Program-made: the position numbers and the translations under genes
Shown here: in pieces, positions 7,298 to 14,601 of the stretch
Position numbering within the stretch: the stretch's first letter is position 1
How the letters are laid out: each line of letters opens with the position of its first letter
Notes under the pieces: model-generated
Told to the model about the DNA's origin: nothing
Seen by the model: only the letters and a program-made list of their open reading frames with translations
Database searches by the model: none
Source: an uncultured Bacillaceae bacterium
Lineage (GTDB): Bacteria > Bacillota > Bacilli > Bacillales > Alkalibacillaceae
Length of the DNA stretch: 18,609 nucleotides
Direction of reading: 5' to 3'
NCBI GenBank assembly: GCA_937983065.1
Contig: CALKAL010000014.1
Coordinates: 1-18,609, forward strand

Positions 7298-7889
7298 GCC
7301 AGCCTTTTTCTTTCACTTTAGTAATCGCTTCAATCCGATTCGTCACCTCAAGCTTATCGAAAATTACTGAAATGTAATTACGAACCGTCCCATTCGTTAA
7401 ATGTAATACTTTTGCGATTTCCTTAGTACTTTTTCCGTCCGCAATTAATTGAATGACTTCTCTTTCCCTCTCAGTTAACGGGTTTGTTTCATCATAGACG
7501 AGTTCAACTAATTCAGAAGCATATATTTTATGACCATCGACAATCATTCGAATCGATTTCGCTAATTCTTCACTCGGACTATCTTTTAATAAATAGCCAC
7601 TCACATTTGCTTTTCGCGCCCGTTCAAAATACCCTTTCCTCGCAAACGTCGTTAAAATTATCACTTTAACAGGAAAATCCTTCATTTCCATCGCTGCATC
7701 CAGTCCATTTTTTAATGGCATTTCGATATCCATTATACATATATCAGGTTTTAACTCTTTCACAAGCTCAACCGCTTCAATGCCGTTAGAAGCTTTACCG
7801 ACGACTTCCATATCTTCTTCCAAATTAAGAAGTGATCCGAGCGCTCCTAACAACATCCGCTGGTCCTCAGCAATAACGATACGGATCAT
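7290..7889 (-). CDS. desR: Response regulator DesR (NarL/LuxR type)
   Basis: A 199-residue two-component response regulator, the same length as B. subtilis DesR. The receiver domain (1-120) shows the acidic pair E8/D9, phosphoacceptor Asp54 (CIMDIEMP) and Lys102 (LLKDS). The LuxR-type helix-turn-helix (about 134-199) contains TEREREVIQLIADGKSTKEI. By family knowledge, phosphorylated DesR activates transcription of the desaturase gene when the membrane becomes too ordered in the cold. Its ATG overlaps the desK stop codon by one base (TAATG), so the pair is translationally coupled. Adjacency to desK and des makes the assignment firm. Confidence 0.94.
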   Translation of the reverse strand: MIRIVIAEDQRMLLGALGSLLNLEEDMEVVGKASNGIEAVELVKELKPDICIMDIEMPLKNGLDAAMEMKDFPVKVIILTTFARKGYFERARKANVSGYLLKDSPSEELAKSIRMIVDGHKIYASELVELVYDETNPLTEREREVIQLIADGKSTKEIAKVLHLTNGTVRNYISVIFDKLEVTNRIEAITKVKEKGWLD

Positions 7890-9028
7890 TATTTCACCTC
7901 CTGTTTCATCTGTTTATAAACGTTAGGGATGAAAATTTCTAGCCTCGTCCCCTGTTCCTTTTGCACTATTTTCATATCACCGTTGACAAACTCTAGCCGC
8001 TCAGCCATTCCTTTTAACCCATGTCCATCAAAGCGACGATTATTATCTAAGTTAATTCCGATTCCGTTATCTTCAATGATGAGAACGATTTGCTCATCTT
8101 TTTCGTCAATCTCGATATGACATTGACTTGCTTGACTATGTTTAACAATATTTGTAACGGCCTCTTTTAAACACATAGAAGCAACATCCTCTACAAGGGC
8201 TGGTGTTTTCGTTAGTTCTAATGGCCCTTTTAATGAACACTCAATTTGTGCCGTTTTAAGCAGCTGCTTCACATGTTTAATCTCTTCTTTAAGGTTCAAG
8301 CCACGCATATCCCTTAATACATCTCTTACTTCATTTAATGCTGTCCTCGCCGTCTGATGAATATCATCTAATTCTAATGTCGCTGCCTTTATATCGTTTG
8401 GTAAAATCCGTTTTGCCAAATCACTCTTTAATCCGATAAGTGTCAGTTTTTGACCTAACGTATCGTGTAAATCCCGGGCGATTCTTTGTCTTTCTTCATT
8501 GACGAGTAATTGGGATATCTTTTTATTTGCATCTAACAATTCGGCTTCAAGCCTTTGCCGGTTAAGTCGGTTATATGTACTAATTGGTAATAAAACAGCA
8601 CCTAAAACAGTTAAAATGAGAAACGGCCATTGTGAATAAAACAGTTCATTTTGAGTAAAAAAGCTTAATGCCGAAGATAAAACGGTAAATACGAGATGTA
8701 TAACATATAAAGAAATAAATCCACCTTTATGCTTAATATTACCAATGAAATAGGCAATAAATAATGAAAAATATACATAGCCGTAATAAATCGACATGCC
8801 GACACTAATTAAAATCATGATAGATAAGCCAACGTAAAGATAACGTCCATTTGCTAGAAACGAAAGTAAATAGGCAGCGAAAAAGAAAACTATAAGTACA
8901 ATTCCAATCAATACTTCAACAAGTGAATTTGACTGAAATATAAAGTAAAAGGGTAATAAACTAAAAATAACCCAAACGTAAATACTTAAACTTATATTTC
9001 TCGGAAAAAGATTAAACCAATTTTGCAT
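7889..9028 (-). CDS. desK: Membrane thermosensor histidine kinase DesK
   Basis: A 379-residue sensor kinase/phosphatase. About five membrane segments (17-150) are followed by a coiled-coil-like linker, a HisKA_3 dimerisation domain with ERQRIARDLHDTLGQ (179-193, phosphoacceptor His188, the same number as in B. subtilis DesK) and an HATPase domain (EAVTNIVKHSQ, DNGIGI, GHGLKGM). DesK senses membrane thickness and order and switches DesR between phosphorylation and dephosphorylation. An upstream in-frame TTG (9046) lies inside the ribosome binding site. AGAGGA sits six bases before the ATG at 9028, so 9028 is the start. At the start of the first membrane segment, Arg10-Asn11 replaces the Lys10/Asn12 pair of the B. 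subtilis sunken-buoy motif. No clear desKR promoter is visible in the 112-base gap. Confidence 0.94.
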   Translation of the reverse strand: MQNWFNLFPRNISLSIYVWVIFSLLPFYFIFQSNSLVEVLIGIVLIVFFFAAYLLSFLANGRYLYVGLSIMILISVGMSIYYGYVYFSLFIAYFIGNIKHKGGFISLYVIHLVFTVLSSALSFFTQNELFYSQWPFLILTVLGAVLLPISTYNRLNRQRLEAELLDANKKISQLLVNEERQRIARDLHDTLGQKLTLIGLKSDLAKRILPNDIKAATLELDDIHQTARTALNEVRDVLRDMRGLNLKEEIKHVKQLLKTAQIECSLKGPLELTKTPALVEDVASMCLKEAVTNIVKHSQASQCHIEIDEKDEQIVLIIEDNGIGINLDNNRRFDGHGLKGMAERLEFVNGDMKIVQKEQGTRLEIFIPNVYKQMKQEVK

Positions 9029-9065
9029 CGGATGTCCTCTATTCAAAGTAAATAATAACGAATTT

Positions 9066-9113
9066 AAAAATACGAACGATGACTACTATTTTCTAGTATT
9101 GTGCATCGTTCGT
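9066..9113 (-). terminator. Terminator after des
   Basis: A perfect 10-bp stem ACGAACGATG/CATCGTTCGT (9072-9081 with 9104-9113), with a further ACTA/TAGT inside the loop. On the minus strand it is followed by TATTTTT. It separates inducible des from desKR, which fits separate expression of enzyme and regulators, although read-through may still feed desKR. Confidence 0.7.
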
Positions 9114-9140
9114 CAACTGGATCTATTTAACTATTCATTC

Positions 9141-10145
9141 TTACATTTGATTTAGTAGTGGCTTAATTTCTTTAAAACTAACAAACCGTTTCAACTTTTC
9201 ATCATAAAGTCTAAATCGAATTGATTTTAAACTTGATTTCATCGTAATCGTCGTTGCCTCCTGTAAAGGCGGTGTAGACATATGCACTTCTTCTAAATGA
9301 TAATTCGGTACTTTCGGATTGAGGTGATGGACGTGGTGATAGCCTATATTACCTGTGATCCATTGTAATATTTTTGGTAGTTTATAAAAGGAACTTCCAT
9401 CAATCGCAGCTTTCACATAATCCCATTCCGCCTCATCTTCAAAATAAGAGTCTTCAAATTGATGCTGTACGTAAAAGAGCCAAATTCCTAGAGAACCTGC
9501 TATAAACATAATTGGTAATTGTACGATTAAATAATTCGCAAAGCCTAGAAAATAAATTAATAAGCCGTTAATAGCGATAATTGAAATCGTATGTGCGTGT
9601 GTATTGATACGTTCTTTTCTCCGTGCGTCCTTTCGGTTTCTCCGATTTGACACTAAAAATAAAAATAGCGGTCCGAGGACGAACATTACGAATGGGTTAC
9701 GATAAAGTCGATATCTTAATCGCTCGAGCTTCGAAGCATTAACATACTCATCGACCGTCATAATCCACACATCACCAGTCCCTCTTTTATTCAGATTACT
9801 ACTCGTCGCATGATGGATCGAATGCTCTCTTCGCCATTTTTCATATGGAAACATCGTAATCACACCCGTTATATTACCGACTAGATGATTTAGTTTACGA
9901 TTTTTGAAAAATGACCCGTGACAACAATCGTGGAAAATAATAAATATTCGTACGACAAAGCCTGATGCGATGATTGAAAAGGCTAACGATAGCCAAATAG
10001 AGATAGGAATAGATTGATAGGCTAAAAACCATAAAATAAAAAACGGCGGAACTGTGTTCATTAATTGCCAAAAGCTTGATTTTGGATTTGAATTTTCATA
10101 CGGTTTAATTTGCTTTTTTAACTGAATTAATTTTTCGTTTGCCAT
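9141..10145 (-). CDS. des: Acyl-lipid fatty acid desaturase Des
   Basis: A 334-residue integral membrane di-iron desaturase that inserts a cis double bond into acyl chains of membrane lipids, restoring fluidity after cold shock (delta-5 in B. subtilis Des). All three histidine boxes are intact: HDCCH (72-76), HSIHH (108-112) and HHVHH (270-274). Hydrophobic segments near 32-70, 150-166 and 184-226 fit the four-helix family topology. An open frame extends to 10187, but the ATG at 10145 has a canonical AGGAGGG site, so it is the start. It lies directly upstream of desKR, and a DesR-like palindrome sits about 85 bases before the start. Confidence 0.95.
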   Translation of the reverse strand: MANEKLIQLKKQIKPYENSNPKSSFWQLMNTVPPFFILWFLAYQSIPISIWLSLAFSIIASGFVVRIFIIFHDCCHGSFFKNRKLNHLVGNITGVITMFPYEKWRREHSIHHATSSNLNKRGTGDVWIMTVDEYVNASKLERLRYRLYRNPFVMFVLGPLFLFLVSNRRNRKDARRKERINTHAHTISIIAINGLLIYFLGFANYLIVQLPIMFIAGSLGIWLFYVQHQFEDSYFEDEAEWDYVKAAIDGSSFYKLPKILQWITGNIGYHHVHHLNPKVPNYHLEEVHMSTPPLQEATTITMKSSLKSIRFRLYDEKLKRFVSFKEIKPLLNQM

Positions 10146-10195
10146 GTTTGCCCTCCTTAGGATTAACGATAATTTAAGGATAGACAAGATGGAGC

Positions 10196-10243
10196 GAATA
10201 AAACAGTCATATTTGTAAGCATTTTTTTATGACAGATGTCATA
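10196..10243 (-). promoter_or_regulatory. DesR-binding region upstream of des
   Basis: A perfect interrupted palindrome TATGACA-GA-TGTCATA (10228-10243) lies upstream of des. A second, degenerate copy with one good half-site, AGTCATA (10205-10211), is centred 32 bp away, about three helical turns. B. subtilis des is known to be activated through two adjacent non-identical DesR sites, which this resembles. A poor -35 with TATCCT as -10 would fit activator dependence, but the core promoter is uncertain. Confidence 0.65.
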
Positions 10244-10250
10244 TGTATTA

Positions 10251-11360
10251 TTATTCCAAATGGTCGGATACTTGATAAGGCGCGATTGAAACATCTAATT
10301 TCTCACCAGTAATCAGCTGACTTAATAAGTGCCCTACGTAAGGGCCACTCGTTAAACCCGTCGCCCCTAAGCCATTTCCGACGACTATTCCTTCGATATT
10401 CGGAAGTTTGCCAAACATCGGTAAAAAACCTGGTGTATACGGTTTAAAGCCAACACGTACTTCCAAAAGTGAACTTTCCCTTAGTTCTGGCGCAATAGGT
10501 AGCACCTGATTGAACGTATCTGCTAAAAAATCAACAGTCACACGATGTTCAAATTGAGCCTCATCAGTTCGCGTTGCACCAATGACGATTCTCCCTTCAG
10601 GAAAGGTTAATAAATACGTTTGACCTGGAGGCATAACGACTGGCCAATCGCTCGTATCGACATCTGGTAGCTCTAAATGAATGATTTGCGCGCGTTGATG
10701 GGTGACATCGAAGGAGAGGTTTAACGGTTCAAGTAGCTGTTTAGACCAAGCTCCTGTACAATCAACGACAAGATTTCCTTCGATAGTACGCTTGCCATCG
10801 ATTTGAATCCCTATCACTTTATTATTTTCATATATTAAAGACGCATTTCCCTTTTCAACGATGGCTCCATTTCTCTTAGCTCCATTGATAAGCGCATCCC
10901 GAATGAGCCGTCCATCTACTCGGGCACCTCCACTAACAAAAATTGAGCCGTATTCCGTGGATAATAGCGGAAAATGTTTTTGCGTTTCCTCTAGCGATAA
11001 TATTTGCACATCTCCAATCTCAGGTGCTTCTTCTTTACGTTTCATAACTATATCGTACAATTTATTCAATTTCGCTTCTTTTTCCAATTTAAGCGTCCCT
11101 ACTCTTTTATATCCTGTAACTATTTCCCCATCATCTTCAAGCATTTGAATAAGCTCTGGGTAATATTTCGCGCCGCCTTTAGCTAGCGCATACCACGCTT
11201 TATTCCGACGTTGGGAAAGCCAAGGACAGATGATCCCTGCTGCCGCATCGGTCGCCTGCCCTTTATCAAAACGATCAACGAGAAGAACTTTTTCACCTTT
11301 TTTTGCCAAATGATAAGCCGTTGATGCACCTAATATTCCTGCTCCGATAACGATGATCAC
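10251..11360 (-). CDS. FAD-dependent oxidoreductase, DAO family (YurR-like)
   Basis: A protein of about 369 residues of the D-amino acid oxidase / glycine oxidase-like FAD family. The N-terminal dinucleotide-binding motif is IGAGILGAS (5-13), followed by a conserved ATDAAAGIICPWLSQRRN segment. The C-terminal FAD-contacting loop is NGLGATGLTSGP. The sequence closely matches my memory of B. subtilis YurR, whose substrate is not established; oxidation of an amine or imino acid is the family expectation. Two GTG starts are possible. The one at 11369 is only one base from the AAGGAG site, so 11360, eight bases away, is preferred. The gap to the OsmC gene holds tandem GCGGA repeats. Confidence 0.86.
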   Translation of the reverse strand: MIIVIGAGILGASTAYHLAKKGEKVLLVDRFDKGQATDAAAGIICPWLSQRRNKAWYALAKGGAKYYPELIQMLEDDGEIVTGYKRVGTLKLEKEAKLNKLYDIVMKRKEEAPEIGDVQILSLEETQKHFPLLSTEYGSIFVSGGARVDGRLIRDALINGAKRNGAIVEKGNASLIYENNKVIGIQIDGKRTIEGNLVVDCTGAWSKQLLEPLNLSFDVTHQRAQIIHLELPDVDTSDWPVVMPPGQTYLLTFPEGRIVIGATRTDEAQFEHRVTVDFLADTFNQVLPIAPELRESSLLEVRVGFKPYTPGFLPMFGKLPNIEGIVVGNGLGATGLTSGPYVGHLLSQLITGEKLDVSIAPYQVSDHLE

Positions 11361-11403
11361 TTTTGACACTCCTTATTGCTTCTGTTAGATTCAAAGCTAA
11401 AAA

Positions 11404-11473
11404 TTTGCGGAAATTCCTTCACATATGCGGACTTTTTGATTTATGTGGAAAAATCCCTCATCTATACGGAATT
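11404..11473. repeat. Short tandem degenerate repeats (about 20 nt period)
   Basis: Four copies of a (T/A)(T/C/A)YGGA-like core occur at 11407-11411 (GCGGA), 11427-11431 (GCGGA), 11445-11449 (GTGGA) and 11466-11470 (ACGGA), spaced 20, 18 and 21 bases. The flanks of copies 1 and 3 are also similar (AAATTCCTTCA and AAAAATCCCTCA). They fill the gap between the OsmC and FAD-oxidoreductase genes. No protein is implied. Confidence 0.5.
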
Positions 11474-11889
11474 CAAGAGCCTTGAACACCATTTATCGAA
11501 TAGCTCACAGTCACTTCTGCGCTCAAAGAATGTGAAACCGAACAATATTTATCAACTGAAAGCTGTATCGCACGAGCAACTTTATCCTCTGGCAAATCGC
11601 CTTCTAATGCATAATGGATATGAATTTTCGTAAATTTCCGTGGATGATCCTCAGCTCTTTCACCACTAATATCCATATGAAACCCTTCAAGCTCCAGGCG
11701 CATCTTCTTTAAAATTGAAATAATATCAATCCCCGTACAACCAGCTACCGCATTTAATAGTAGCTCAGTCGGTCTAGCGCCACTATTTTCACCACCAATT
11801 TCTTCAGCCGCATCCATTTTTATTTCATGACCTGATGGGGTTTGACCTGTAAAAGCAAATTTATCATCCCATTTTACTGTCAGTTCCAT
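11473..11889 (-). CDS. OsmC/Ohr-family protein
   Basis: A 138-residue cytosolic protein of the OsmC superfamily, whose studied members reduce organic hydroperoxides through a cysteine pair. The two conserved cysteines are in place: Cys51 (NAVAGCTGIDI) and Cys116 (KYCSVSHSL). RPTELLL (39-45) supplies the Arg and Glu that usually support the reactive cysteine. It looks closer to the YhfA-type OsmC branch than to classical Ohr, so peroxidase activity is likely but not certain. The ATG has an AAAGGATGA site. It may be cotranscribed with the FAD oxidoreductase, since no terminator is seen between them. Confidence 0.88.
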   Translation of the reverse strand: MELTVKWDDKFAFTGQTPSGHEIKMDAAEEIGGENSGARPTELLLNAVAGCTGIDIISILKKMRLELEGFHMDISGERAEDHPRKFTKIHIHYALEGDLPEDKVARAIQLSVDKYCSVSHSLSAEVTVSYSINGVQGS

Positions 11890-11957
11890 TTAAATCATCC
11901 TTTCATTTTTATCTTAGTTTACACGATGAGTGGAAATAATTTAAATGCAATACTTTA

Positions 11958-12473
11958 TCATGATAAATCTTCCTTATTTAATTCATTAATTCGTTTCATA
12001 TAATTACTAATGACGACAACTAGTAAAATGACAACAGTAAAACTAACAATCGATATATAGCGATTAAATTCGTAAAACATTAAATTAAAGAGTCCGAGAA
12101 ATAAATTAACAGCCGCTAAAATCGCAAAGGTTTTAACAATTGTTTTATAATGTTTAAGTTTTGAAGAACGGTCGGTAAAAATATGAAACGGCCCCTTCGT
12201 TTTTTCTCGTCTGAAAATAGCCCACCCTTGCTCATAGGTGATGAGTTCAACATCATTTTCCGCCATAAATTGAAAATAGTCATCCGCTTCCTCTTCGTTT
12301 TTGTAACCGACATATTGAATACGGTAAATATATTGATCCTTTTCCCCTTCTTCAAACGTGTACTTTAAAAAACTATATTTCACTAAATTTAACCCTTTTT
12401 CCGCCATCTCATTTAACCAATTTTCTTCTTTTTCAAAATTGTAATACCATCTTCTCTTGACAACTTTACCCAT
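11958..12473 (-). CDS. DUF2812 membrane protein
   Basis: A 171-residue protein. The N-terminal cytosolic DUF2812 domain (about 1-92) carries the typical RRWYYNFEKEENWLNEMAEK start (7-26) and GWAIFRRE (83-90). Two hydrophobic segments (about 112-133 and 140-157) follow, with a short charged tail. Its ATG lies inside the end of the padR frame (8-base overlap), so expression is coupled to padR. PadR-DUF2812 pairs are common in Firmicutes. The partner is thought to act at the membrane, but no biochemical function is known. Confidence 0.85.
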   Translation of the reverse strand: MGKVVKRRWYYNFEKEENWLNEMAEKGLNLVKYSFLKYTFEEGEKDQYIYRIQYVGYKNEEEADDYFQFMAENDVELITYEQGWAIFRREKTKGPFHIFTDRSSKLKHYKTIVKTFAILAAVNLFLGLFNLMFYEFNRYISIVSFTVVILLVVVISNYMKRINELNKEDLS

Positions 12474-12804
12474 TCGATTTCCCTCCTCTTAAAATCGCCT
12501 TTCCGTTTTGTAATAATTCTTCTAACCGTTCTAATTCTTTTTCTAACAACACCCAGCCCTTTGATGTCAATTCATAATCTTTCCTGCGTAATTGTTTATC
12601 TTCATGGACGAGCTCGATCACTTCTTTACTTAATAATGATTTAATCGCTCCGTATAATGTGCCTGGTCCGAGTTGAATTCTTCCATTCGTTAACTTTTCC
12701 ACTTCTTGAATAATTCCGTAGCCATGGAGTGGTTTTGTAAGCGCTAGTAAAATGTAAAAAATCGTTTCTGTTAATGGTGGTTGCAGCTCGTTTTGTTTTG
12801 ACAT
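12466..12804 (-). CDS. PadR-family transcriptional regulator
   Basis: A 112-residue winged-helix DNA-binding protein. The PadR core is clear: TETIFYILLALTKPLHGYGI (12-31), the recognition region GPGTLYGAIKSLLSK (47-61) and the wing RRKDYELTSKG (73-83). The C-terminal Leu/Glu-rich helix would dimerise, and the short length fits subfamily 2. The start has AGAGGTGAT three bases before the ATG. Two near-identical 19-bp operators on its own promoter indicate autorepression of padR-DUF2812. The inducer is unknown. Confidence 0.92.
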   Translation of the reverse strand: MSKQNELQPPLTETIFYILLALTKPLHGYGIIQEVEKLTNGRIQLGPGTLYGAIKSLLSKEVIELVHEDKQLRRKDYELTSKGWVLLEKELERLEELLQNGKAILRGGKSNG

Positions 12805-12817
12805 TAAATCACCTCTC

Positions 12818-12836
12818 TATATCGTCAGTCGATATA
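12818..12836. promoter_or_regulatory. PadR operator 1 (downstream of promoter)
   Basis: A perfect interrupted palindrome TATATCG-TCAGT-CGATATA, just downstream of the predicted transcription start and upstream of the padR ribosome binding site. It is a near copy, in inverted orientation, of the second operator. PadR binding is inferred from position and symmetry. Confidence 0.7.
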
Positions 12837-12846
12837 TCGTAACCCT

Positions 12847-12875
12847 AGTATATCAACTGACGATATATGTGTCAA
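12847..12875 (-). promoter_or_regulatory. Consensus sigmaA promoter of padR with embedded operator 2
   Basis: The minus strand reads TTGACA (12870-12875), exactly 17 bases, then TATACT (12847-12852). The second operator, TATATC-AACTGAC-GATATA (12849-12867), fills the spacer and overlaps the -10. Operator centres are 31 bp apart, about three helical turns. A bound repressor would block RNA polymerase directly. Confidence 0.8.
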
Positions 12876-12876
12876 T

Positions 12877-12917
12877 AAAAAAATGGAGAAAATATTTAAA
12901 TTTTATTTTCTCCATTT
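12877..12917 (-). terminator. Terminator after the LLM oxidoreductase gene
   Basis: A 14-bp stem AAATGGAGAAAATA/TATTTTCTCCATTT (12881-12894 with 12904-12917) around a 9-base loop. On the minus strand it runs into a T-run that ends just before the padR -35, so it insulates padR from upstream transcription. Confidence 0.85.
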
Positions 12918-12927
12918 GATTTCATGA

Positions 12928-13923
12928 TTATAGTAGCTGTTTTGCTAAAAGGCGATAAACATCTAACCGCTTCTCTTGAGAGTGAGGAATACTAACAATC
13001 ATCGCCTCATCAAAGCCGTAAAGCTCCTTTTCTTCACGAATTTGTTCGGCAACCTCTTCAGGTGTACCGACTAAGTGTAGTTTTTTCCGTTGTTCTTGAA
13101 TCATCATTTGATCCATTTCAGAAAGCGGAAAATCCTTCGCTTCCTCAGGTGAAATTAATTTGCCGATACGACCTTTTTGCAGCATGAGACGTGAAATATC
13201 TTGAGGTTTCGCCTCATATTCCGCTTCTTCCTTCGTTTCAGCGACGGTCACCATATATGAAACCATAATTTCTGGTTTTTCCATAAACGGTGAAGGCATG
13301 AAATTTTGTTTATATATATCGAATAAACCTTTCGACATATCCCCGTTGAAAAACTGGGCAAAGGAATAGCCAATCCCCATTTCTCCCGCTTGTCTTGCAC
13401 TATTTCCAGTTGAACCTAATAACCATGCTTCAGGTAGCTCAACTTGATAAGGCGTAGCGAGGGTTCTTTGATAAAGTTCATCTAATGGTAGCTCATCATT
13501 AATTAATCTTAATGCATTATCTAGTTTTTCATATAATTGATCAACCTTTGGAGGGCGACCTTCTGAAAGGGCGTATATACTATAATTATCTCCACCAGGT
13601 GCTCTCCCAACTCCGAAGTCAATTCGTCCAGGAGAAAGGGAGCTTAACGTTTTAAATACTTCCGCTAATTTTAACGGTGAGTAATGCATCATCATTACTC
13701 CACCCGTTCCAATCCGAATACGACTCGTTTTTGCCGCTAAATAGGCCGCTGTTATTTCAGGCGCTGAGGAAGCATAGGCATCCGTATTATGATGTTCTGC
13801 CATCCACATTCGATAATAGCCTAATTCTTCGGCTAAAATAGCTAATTCTTCAGCTTTTTTTAACGCATCTGGTGCTTTATTTCCTTTTGTAATCGGCGCT
13901 TGATCAAGTACGCTTAATCTCAT
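12928..13923 (-). CDS. LLM-class flavin-dependent oxidoreductase
   Basis: A 331-residue luciferase-like (bacterial TIM-barrel) FMN/F420-type oxidoreductase, probably cytosolic. Supporting motifs are MAEHHN (41-46), IGTGGVMMMHYSP (71-83), LSPGRIDFGVGRAPGG (96-111) and the C-terminal HLVGTPEEVAEQI. It belongs to the MsnO8/YceB-like group of single-component family members, whose substrates are mostly unknown. The start is ATG with AAAGGAAGG five bases upstream. The ribosome binding site lies in an arm of an inverted repeat. Monocistronic between two minus-strand neighbours, with a strong terminator. Confidence 0.9.
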   Translation of the reverse strand: MRLSVLDQAPITKGNKAPDALKKAEELAILAEELGYYRMWMAEHHNTDAYASSAPEITAAYLAAKTSRIRIGTGGVMMMHYSPLKLAEVFKTLSSLSPGRIDFGVGRAPGGDNYSIYALSEGRPPKVDQLYEKLDNALRLINDELPLDELYQRTLATPYQVELPEAWLLGSTGNSARQAGEMGIGYSFAQFFNGDMSKGLFDIYKQNFMPSPFMEKPEIMVSYMVTVAETKEEAEYEAKPQDISRLMLQKGRIGKLISPEEAKDFPLSEMDQMMIQEQRKKLHLVGTPEEVAEQIREEKELYGFDEAMIVSIPHSQEKRLDVYRLLAKQLL

Positions 13924-13926
13924 AAT

Positions 13927-13985
13927 GACCTTCCTTTCCGCAAGCTCGTTATAATACTAATATAATTTAACGCTAATGGAAGGTC
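13927..13985 (-). repeat. Inverted repeat that can mask the ribosome binding site
   Basis: GGAAGGTC, which contains the Shine-Dalgarno sequence of the LLM oxidoreductase gene (13927-13934), is exactly complementary to an upstream GACCTTCC (13978-13985 in minus-strand order). If both arms are in the transcript, the site would be occluded by an 8-bp stem. It could also be an operator or chance. Confidence 0.35.
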
Positions 13986-14034
13986 GAGTAACTCAGCTTA
14001 TGTTAGACATTCAAATTCTTTCACATCAATTTCA

Positions 14035-14487
14035 TTAATATAAATTTACTTTCCAATCCGACTTTTCACGGTCATAATAAAATTCAGTCAGGTGATCCGA
14101 ATCAAACACTTTAAACATATCTTCAAAATCATTGGCTAAATCATACTTATGTAAGTCCGTCTTTTTAATCCAAAACACTTCCCCTTCATCAGAGGATTTT
14201 AGTTTTCCGGAAAATTGATCCGTTTTATAAAACAAAACGACATAACGTTCATCATCATTCGTTTGAAATTGCTTTGAGCCACAGAGCTTTGGATTTTCAA
14301 TCGTTAATCCTGTCTCCTCGTATACCTCACGAATAACTGACTGAACGAAGGATTCCTTTTTTTCAATATGTCCACCTGGAAAAGTAATGCCTGGCCAATT
14401 CGTACTTTTCCTATCCATCACTAAAATATCGTCACCTTTATAAACCATGCACATATTCGTTAAAATAACTTGCTCACTTTTCCCCAC
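14035..14487 (-). CDS. Nudix hydrolase
   Basis: A 150-residue cytosolic Nudix pyrophosphohydrolase. The Nudix box is complete at residues 38-60: it begins GGHIEKKESF and ends REVYEETG, matching GX5EX7REUXEEXG and binding the divalent cation. WPGITFPGGHIE resembles MutT/8-oxo-dGTP diphosphatase members, but substrate cannot be told from sequence. The longest frame begins at a TTG (14502) that overlaps the TTGGAG ribosome binding site. GTG at 14487 lies nine bases from GGAG (14497-14500) and is preferred. It has its own promoter and is separated from the upstream cupin gene by a terminator. Confidence 0.88.
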   Translation of the reverse strand: MGKSEQVILTNMCMVYKGDDILVMDRKSTNWPGITFPGGHIEKKESFVQSVIREVYEETGLTIENPKLCGSKQFQTNDDERYVVLFYKTDQFSGKLKSSDEGEVFWIKKTDLHKYDLANDFEDMFKVFDSDHLTEFYYDREKSDWKVNLY

Positions 14488-14524
14488 AATTATCGACTCC
14501 AATATTATTAAACTTTTTCTAAAA

Positions 14525-14554
14525 AATATAAATAATATATTATCATAGTTACAA
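14525..14554 (-). promoter_or_regulatory. Likely promoter for the Nudix gene
   Basis: The minus strand reads TTGTAA (14549-14554), 18 bases, then TATATT (14525-14530). The region is very AT-rich, so the match is only suggestive. Confidence 0.4.
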
Positions 14555-14570
14555 AAAAATTAAAGGGCAT

Positions 14571-14597
14571 AAAAAAAGTCGATGACAAGCACCGACT
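14571..14597 (-). terminator. Terminator after the cupin gene
   Basis: On the minus strand, AGTCGGTG pairs with CATCGACT (8 bp, one G-U) around the loop CTTGT, followed by a T-run, four bases after the cupin stop codon. Confidence 0.82.
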
Positions 14598-14601
14598 CTA
14601 T

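Noticed and set aside
11376..11633. 85-codon plus-strand open frame through the GCGGA repeats
   Set aside because: It overlaps the OsmC gene on the opposite strand, has no ribosome binding site, and its repetitive translation only reflects the DNA repeat.
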